A DNA stretch of 9,794 nt from Ktedonobacterales bacterium. GTDB lineage: Bacteria > Chloroflexota > Ktedonobacteria > Ktedonobacterales > JADMIN01. The stretch spans positions 1 to 9,794 of the forward strand of contig JADMIN010000050.1 in assembly GCA_015478575.1 (NCBI GenBank), given 5' to 3'. Positions 5,709 to 9,794 of the stretch are shown piece by piece. How positions within the stretch are numbered: the first letter of the stretch is position 1; each line of letters begins with the position of its first letter. The notes under the pieces are model-generated. The model searched no databases, was not told where the DNA came from, and was given only the letters and a program-made list of their open reading frames with translations. The translations under genes and the position numbers were made by a program.

Positions 5709-5717
5709 GTATGTTCG
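5704..5717. promoter_or_regulatory. SOS-box-like (LexA) site over the recA start point
   Basis: TGTACGTATGTTCG contains GTAC-N4-GTTC. As I recall the published consensuses, it fits the cyanobacterial LexA motif (RGTACNNNDGTWCB) at all defined positions but the first. It fits the Bacillus-type SOS box (CGAACRNRYGTTYC) at 11 of 14. It covers the expected +1 of the recA promoter, the right place for repression by steric blocking. lexA is not in this window, so the match is from memory and position only. Confidence 0.6.
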
Positions 5718-5851
5718 AGAATGAGACACCGTAACCCCAAGCCAAGCACAGTATCACACACCAGCGACGAGACCGCCAACGCGGCGGCGGCGCTGCCAGC
5801 GGAGAAATGCCGCCAAGCGTGGCGGGAGAACGAGCGAAAGAGGAGACCAGC

Positions 5852-6937
5852 ATGCCCGCAGACCGCGGCAACAGCAACATCACCACCGTGGCGTACGGCG
5901 CGAGCGCCAGCGAGCGTGAGAAATCGCTCGAATTGACGGTGTCGCAGATCGAGCGCCGTTTCGGCAAGGGCGCCATTATGAAACTCGGCGAGCACCGCGC
6001 GCATGTCAAGGTGGACTCGATTCCCACCGGCTCGATCAACCTTGATCTGGCCCTGGGCATCGGCGGCATTCCCCGCGGGCGCGTGACCGAGATCTATGGC
6101 CCCGAAAGTTCGGGCAAGACAACCCTATGTCTGCATGTCATCGCCAACGCGCAGAAGCGCGGCGGCGTCTGCGCCATCATTGATGCCGAGCACGCGCTCG
6201 ACCCCGCCTATGCCCAGCGGCTCGGCGTCAACGTCAACGAACTCTTCATCTCACAGCCCGATACGGGCGAGCAAGCCCTAGAGATCGTCGAGATGCTGGT
6301 GCGCAGTGGCGCGCTGGATGTCGTCGTGATTGACTCCGTGGCCGCGCTCGTGCCCCGTGCCGAGATCGAGGGCGAGATGGGCGACGCGCACGTCGGCCTC
6401 CAGGCGCGCCTGATGAGCCAGGCGTTGCGCAAGCTGACCGGCGCCATCAACAACTCCAAGACCGCCGTCATCTTCACCAATCAGTTGCGTGAGAAGGTGG
6501 GCGTCATGTTTGGCAGCCCAGAAACCACCCCCGGTGGCCGCGCGCTGAAGTTCTACGCCTCCGTGCGCCTGGATATCCGCCGCATTGACTCGATCAAGAT
6601 TGGCACCGAGGTGGTGGGCAGCCGCGCCAAGGTGAAGGTGGTCAAGAATAAGGTCGCCGCGCCCTTCCGCATCGCTGAGTTCGACATCATGTTCAATGAG
6701 GGCATCTCACGTGAGGGTAGCCTGATTGATGTCGGCCTCGAGATGGGCATTGTCAAGAAGGCTGGCGCCTTCTTCTCCGTCGGCGATATCCGTCTGGGTC
6801 AGGGCCGCGAGAATGCCAAAGAGTTCCTGCGGCAGAATACCGATGTGGCCGAGGCCATCGAGAACCAGATCCGCACCGCCGTCGCGCCCATCGCCGCCGC
6901 CCCAGATGACGAAGAGAGCGACGAAGAGGACGTGTAG
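5852..6937 (+). CDS. recA: Recombinase RecA
   Basis: This 361-residue RecA polymerises on single-stranded DNA, drives strand exchange and stimulates LexA self-cleavage. Walker A is GPESSGKT (83-90), and the catalytic glutamate is E113 in 'DAEHALDP'. Walker B is at 'DVVVIDSVAAL'. The L1 loop region is 'EIEGEMGDAHVGLQARLMSQALRKL'-like. The L2 region spans 'GVMFGSPETTPGGRALKF' (about 214-231). The protein ends in an acidic tail (DDEESDEEDV), as in typical RecA, where the tail moderates DNA binding. The start is ATG 5852, because AGAGGAG (5839-5845) lies 6 nt upstream; ATG 5807 would add 15 non-conserved residues. Relative to E. coli the core is shifted by 17 residues, so the N-terminal arm is modestly longer. 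No intein is present. It has its own promoter with an SOS-box-like site and converges with the minus-strand unit on its right. Confidence 0.99.
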   Translation: MPADRGNSNITTVAYGASASEREKSLELTVSQIERRFGKGAIMKLGEHRAHVKVDSIPTGSINLDLALGIGGIPRGRVTEIYGPESSGKTTLCLHVIANAQKRGGVCAIIDAEHALDPAYAQRLGVNVNELFISQPDTGEQALEIVEMLVRSGALDVVVIDSVAALVPRAEIEGEMGDAHVGLQARLMSQALRKLTGAINNSKTAVIFTNQLREKVGVMFGSPETTPGGRALKFYASVRLDIRRIDSIKIGTEVVGSRAKVKVVKNKVAAPFRIAEFDIMFNEGISREGSLIDVGLEMGIVKKAGAFFSVGDIRLGQGRENAKEFLRQNTDVAEAIENQIRTAVAPIAAAPDDEESDEEDV

Positions 6938-7023
6938 CCGCTCGGCGGGCGTGGTGCGAAACCTGGTGGGATCATGGGGCGTCCATCCCCATCTCGCTCG
7001 CGCCGTCCCTGTGGAGCTTCACC

Positions 7024-7063
7024 CTGGGATGGCGCCGACTGGCGGATTGCCAGCGCCACCCAG
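7024..7063 (+). other. Strong bulged stem-loop in the recA 3' region
   Basis: Three consecutive stems stack: CTGGG/CCCAG (7024-7028, 7059-7063), TGGCG/CGCCA (7030-7034, 7054-7058) and CTGGC/GCCAG (7039-7043, 7049-7053). They are separated only by a bulged A and a 4-nt CCGA bulge on the 5' side, and the loop is GGATT. That gives 15 base pairs in 40 nt with an uninterrupted 3' arm. No T tract follows. It may be a 3'-end structure of recA mRNA or a small RNA element. Confidence 0.4.
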
Positions 7064-7116
7064 CGCACCACCAGAGGGATGCGAGGTCGTTCGCGCGGAC
7101 ACCGCCGCACGGGGAA

Positions 7117-7145
7117 ACGGCGCTTCTCTCCATGGGAAGCGCCGT
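7117..7145. terminator. Bidirectional terminator between recA and the convergent membrane-protein gene
   Basis: ACGGCGCTTC (7117-7126) and GAAGCGCCGT (7136-7145) form a perfect 10-bp stem with a 9-nt loop. On the minus strand the stem is followed by TTTCCCC and begins 14 nt after the stop of the 125-residue protein. On the plus strand ACTTGATT follows. Its position between convergent genes fits a shared terminator. Confidence 0.65.
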
Positions 7146-7159
7146 ACTTGATTGCCACC

Positions 7160-7537
7160 TCAGCGCCTTTTCGAGCGGAAGAGGCGGTCATAGTGCTCGC
7201 CGACGATATCCGCCGGAAAGAGACGCAAGAGATTGAAGGCCGCCACCCCGAAGATCAGCCAATCCACACCGATCTCGCCGCCAATCTCCAGCGGAACGCC
7301 GAATAACCCAAGGACGGGCACGAGGAAGGTGGCCACATCCGTGAAGATCTCCGGCACCAGCACCGCCGCCAGCAGGACGCCCAGCGAGCCAACGAACGCC
7401 AGTTTACGGAAAGGATGCACCCGCGCGTCGCGCAGCACGGCCATCACCAGCATCCCCGTCTTGCGCATATGGAGGAGAAGCGCGAACTGGCTCAAGCGGC
7501 TGCGGGAAGTCGTCGCACCGGGAAGTGGTTGAGGCAT
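7160..7537 (-). CDS. Small membrane protein of unknown function, coupled to the FtsK-like gene
   Basis: I do not recognise this 125-residue protein with certainty. It has a basic N-terminal part (about 1-45), then three hydrophobic segments (about 46-62, 67-82, 91-106) joined by short acidic or glycine turns, and ends with 'ADIVGEHYDRLFRSKRR', a basic cytoplasmic-looking tail. The hydrophobic region, with Pro and Asp near helix ends ('VPEIFTD', 'FPADIV'), faintly recalls DUF1232/YkvA-type small membrane proteins, but that is only a resemblance. The start is ATG 7537, decided by AGGAGGAG (minus strand, 7550-7543) 5 nt upstream. That site is formed by the last Glu codons of the FtsK-like gene, whose stop ends 2 nt before this ATG. 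The two proteins are therefore probably made together and may meet in the membrane. A terminator follows at 7117-7145. Confidence 0.7.
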   Translation of the reverse strand: MPQPLPGATTSRSRLSQFALLLHMRKTGMLVMAVLRDARVHPFRKLAFVGSLGVLLAAVLVPEIFTDVATFLVPVLGLFGVPLEIGGEIGVDWLIFGVAAFNLLRLFPADIVGEHYDRLFRSKRR

Positions 7538-7539
7538 AC

Positions 7540-9794
7540 TTACTCCTCCTCATCATCTGAAGCCCCCCCCGGAGAAGGGGGTGTGTGTGGTACGCGCCCA
7601 TTCGCGAGCACCGCGCGGATCTGCCGCATCATACCTTCAATCATCTCATCAGTCCAGCCCGCTGGGATACCCTCCGACAGGAGTTCCTGCCAGGTGGTCG
7701 GCGGCGCGGCGGGTAGCGCCCGACCAGACGCGGCCCCGCCAGATGGCGGCGCTGTCCGCCGTGGCAATGGCGGCAGCGAGGGCGGCGCTTCGCCTCTGGG
7801 GGCGTGGGGTGGCGCATCCGCTGGCGGAGCATCCGCTGGCGGAGCATCCGCTGGCCCAAACGCGGCCACGCCCATCGGTGGCGTCGGGTGCGGATGACGC
7901 ACCAGCGGCGGCGTATATGCTGGCGGCGCGGCGGGCGTGGCCGCTGGAGTGGCCGTGGGCGATACTGCCTGGCGCCGCCAGAAACGCGCCAGCCGGACGC
8001 TTTCCGCCGCGCTCACCTCCGTCCCCCGCACGCGCTCCAGTTGGCCCATCTCGCCCGCCAAGAGCAGCGCATCGCCGCGCCCTAGCAAACATTCCGCGCC
8101 CGTCGCGCCAAGGATCGTACGTGAGATGGCGGCACTGCCAACGGCAAAGGCCAGGCGCGTCGGCAGATGCGCCTTGAGAGGTCCGCTGAGCGTGCCATCG
8201 CTTGGGCGCTCCGTTGCCAAGATCAGATGCAGGCCCGTCGTCCGCCCCAGGTGCGCCAAGCGACAGAGTGCCTGCTCAGCGCCCGGCACGCCGGGCAGCA
8301 GATCGGCCAGCTCCGCGACCACCACCACGATGCGCGGGAGCCACTCCAACCCCGTCTCCTGTCCCGCGAGTTGTTGGTAGGCCTCCAGGCCGGGCACGCC
8401 CAGTCGCGTAAAGAGTTGGGAGCGCCGCTCCGCCTCCTCGATCGCCCGTCGCAGCGCGCTCAGCGTCGCCCCTGGCTCCGTCACGATGGGCATTAGCAGG
8501 TGGGGCAGGTCATCGTAGGTCTGCGCCTCTGCCCCACGCGGATTGATCAGCACTAGGCGCACATCATCCGGCGTCGCGTGACTGAGCAGCGAGGTGAGGA
8601 GCGCGCGCGCTGTCGCGCCCGCTCCCGTGCCCTGCTCGCCCGACAGCAACAGGTGGGGGCAGCGCGCCAGATCCAGCGCCCGGGCCTGCCCGCGCACGTC
8701 ACGCCCCAGCGCCAGGGCCAACCGTGAGCGTGCCACCGCCTGCTGGAAGGCATCGCTCAGGAGCAGCTCGCTGAGCGTGACCGGTTGGGCATCGGGTCGC
8801 GGTACCTCCACGTGAATGAACGGTTGACCGGGTGAGGGCGCCTCCATACGCAGCCGGCGCACGCCCAGCGCCGCCGCCAGTTGGGGCCGCGCGCGCAGAA
8901 TCTGGCTCACCGGCATCCACACCGCCAGCGACTGCCTCCCCTGCTCACCGAGCACCTGGCCTCGCGCGTCGCGCCGGAGCCGCTCAGCGGGGCGGATGCT
9001 CAGGCGAATGGCCATCGGCCCAGCCCAGATGTCATCCCGACGCACCTCAGCCGCGATGCCCATCGCATACAGTGCCCCTTCTAGCCGCTGTGCCATCTCC
9101 TCCGCCCAGACGGGCGCGACTGGCGCTGGTGGCCTGGGCACGTCGAAGAGATCGAGCGGCGGCAGTTCCCATGATAGGGTGCCCGCCTCCAACCGCGGGA
9201 AGCCCGCTGTGGGCAGCAGCACCGTCGCGGGGAACTCAGCGTGAGGCTCAGCCGGGGCAGTGTCGCCGCGCGGCCAAGTCGCGCCTTTGGCGGGTGCGCG
9301 TGTGAGCATGTGCCGCGCGGTGGCCGCCGAGCGTATCAGCGATGGTGCCCGCGCGCCAGCCTGGCGCACTGCCCACCCGACCCCGCGCGCCGCCTCAGAC
9401 GGACCTATCTCCGCCAGCGCGAGTGCGAGCGCCCCAGCCAGCGCGACGGCCACCACCCGCGCCACCAGAGGTGGCAGCCCACCGAGGGATGAGGCGAAGA
9501 ACTTGCCGGCCAGCCCGCCGGTGTGATGCCCCAGGAAGAGCGTGCTGCCACCCTCCATCGCGATCCACAGGAGCAGCGCCACGAGAAAGAGGTGCTGGCG
9601 CAGCAGTGGGCGACGGACCAGACTCTCCGCCACCAGCACCGCGCCACCCGCCACCAATAGCGCCAGCAGAGAATAGGCGCCCCAGCCGGAGAGCCGATAC
9701 CAGACCGTGCCGAGCGCGCCGAGTGCCGCCGCACGGTCGCCGCGCAGCACCAGCCCGATGTAGCCAAGCACACCCACCACGATGAGGATGGTGC
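7540..9794 (-). CDS. FtsK/SpoIIIE-like membrane protein with inactivated Walker A and B motifs (5' end beyond window)
   Basis: The open frame continues through the right edge, so the N terminus is missing; residue numbers here count from GTG 9780. An FtsK-type multi-helix membrane domain spans about -4 to 124, with helices near 1-12, 34-51, 62-75 and 105-123 and the family-like 'GGLAGKFF'. A variable linker leads to an alpha-domain-like part ('LRMEAPSPGQPFIHVEVPRP'). The RecA-like motor domain is recognised by 'DDLPHLLMPIVTEP', 'TGLHLILATERPS' and 'LPTRLAFAVGSAAISRTILGATGAECLLGRGDALLL'. Where active FtsK has GxTGSGKS, this protein has GEQGTGAG (381-388). Where FtsK has VVVIDE(L/F)ADL, it has VVVVAELADL with A489. 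The Walker A lysine and Walker B aspartate are thus both lost, and ATP-driven DNA translocation is unlikely. There is no clear gamma winged helix; the C terminus is a Pro/Ala-rich stretch, one predicted helix ('MIEGMMRQIRAVLA') and DDEEE. It is probably a structural or regulatory paralogue of FtsK. Confidence 0.85.
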   Translation of the reverse strand, partial: TILIVVGVLGYIGLVLRGDRAAALGALGTVWYRLSGWGAYSLLALLVAGGAVLVAESLVRRPLLRQHLFLVALLLWIAMEGGSTLFLGHHTGGLAGKFFASSLGGLPPLVARVVAVALAGALALALAEIGPSEAARGVGWAVRQAGARAPSLIRSAATARHMLTRAPAKGATWPRGDTAPAEPHAEFPATVLLPTAGFPRLEAGTLSWELPPLDLFDVPRPPAPVAPVWAEEMAQRLEGALYAMGIAAEVRRDDIWAGPMAIRLSIRPAERLRRDARGQVLGEQGRQSLAVWMPVSQILRARPQLAAALGVRRLRMEAPSPGQPFIHVEVPRPDAQPVTLSELLLSDAFQQAVARSRLALALGRDVRGQARALDLARCPHLLLSGEQGTGAGATARALLTSLLSHATPDDVRLVLINPRGAEAQTYDDLPHLLMPIVTEPGATLSALRRAIEEAERRSQLFTRLGVPGLEAYQQLAGQETGLEWLPRIVVVVAELADLLPGVPGAEQALCRLAHLGRTTGLHLILATERPSDGTLSGPLKAHLPTRLAFAVGSAAISRTILGATGAECLLGRGDALLLAGEMGQLERVRGTEVSAAESVRLARFWRRQAVSPTATPAATPAAPPAYTPPLVRHPHPTPPMGVAAFGPADAPPADAPPADAPPHAPRGEAPPSLPPLPRRTAPPSGGAASGRALPAAPPTTWQELLSEGIPAGWTDEMIEGMMRQIRAVLANGRVPHTPPSPGGASDDEEE
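7543..7550 (-). promoter_or_regulatory. Shine-Dalgarno site embedded in the FtsK-like gene's terminal Glu codons
   Basis: On the minus strand AGGAGGAG precedes the TAA of the FtsK-like gene and stands 5 nt before the ATG of the 125-residue membrane protein. It decides that start. It also indicates translational coupling, because ribosomes finishing the first gene cover this site. Confidence 0.8.
7814..7858 (-). repeat. Three 15-bp tandem repeats coding Ala-Asp-Ala-Pro-Pro
   Basis: The plus-strand unit GCATCCGCTGGCGGA occurs at 7814-7828 and 7829-7843 exactly, and at 7844-7858 with the last three bases changed. On the minus strand it encodes repeated ADAPP within the Pro/Ala-rich C-terminal linker of the FtsK-like protein. 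The unit length keeps frame, so expansion or contraction would only change linker length. Confidence 0.85.

Noticed and set aside
5279..6004. A 241-codon minus-strand ORF spanning the recA promoter
   Set aside because: It is antisense to both the DinB-like gene and the start of recA, crosses the recA promoter, and shows no recognisable domain.
6974..7306. A 110-codon plus-strand ORF after recA
   Set aside because: Arg/Ser/Pro-rich with no family resemblance; it crosses the shared terminator and overlaps the membrane-protein gene in antisense.
7581..8177. A 198-codon plus-strand ORF opposite the FtsK-like gene
   Set aside because: Composition is typical of GC-rich antisense (Arg/Ala/Pro-rich), with no motif and no promoter or ribosome site.

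Overview
The window is about 9.8 kb of GC-rich, gene-dense bacterial chromosome. It carries housekeeping genes for proteolysis, DNA repair and chromosome handling, and no complete mobile element. The lineage cannot be proved from sequence alone. The high GC, the ClpE-type unfoldase with a zinc finger, and a recA promoter carrying a GTAC-N4-GTTC operator-like site (close to cyanobacterial and Gram-positive SOS boxes) would suit a Chloroflexota-like or other deep-branching 'terrabacterial' organism. This is inference only.

Left part, plus strand. The window opens in the last 61 codons of an enoyl-CoA hydratase/isomerase. A hairpin and four perfect 10-bp tandem repeats follow, then a non-coding stretch ending in a strong sigma-70-type promoter (TGGACA-17-TACAAT). 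That promoter reads almost directly into a 152-residue protein derived from IS200/IS605 TnpA (Y1/RAYT-like). It has lost both histidines of the HUH motif and ends in an AT-hook-like tail, so it looks domesticated. About 100 bp downstream is a 762-residue ClpE-type AAA+ unfoldase with an N-terminal C4 zinc finger, two AAA modules and an LGF ClpP-docking loop. A good intrinsic terminator ends this unit.

Middle part, plus strand. A TATAAT box and a structured leader precede ybaB/ebfC, then recR (behind a possible in-frame 21-codon leader ORF), then a DinB/YfiT-like metal-binding four-helix protein and a terminator-like hairpin. recA follows with its own promoter (TTGACG-17-TACAAT) and an SOS-box-like site across the predicted start point. 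RecR and RecA both act in homologous recombination and gap repair, and YbaB is commonly found beside recR. The window is therefore a DNA-repair cluster, with recA probably LexA-controlled and the ybaB-recR-dinB unit probably not.

Right part, minus strand. recA converges on a two-gene minus-strand unit, with strong hairpins between them. The upstream minus gene runs off the right edge and encodes an FtsK/SpoIIIE-like membrane protein. Its fold-defining motifs are intact, but the Walker A lysine and the Walker B aspartate are both replaced by alanine. Only 2 nt after its stop codon, a 125-residue membrane protein begins, whose ribosome-binding site lies inside the last codons of the FtsK-like gene.

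The observations most worth following are the catalytically dead HUH protein fused to an AT-hook next to clpE, and the apparent pseudo-ATPase FtsK paralogue translationally coupled to a small membrane protein.
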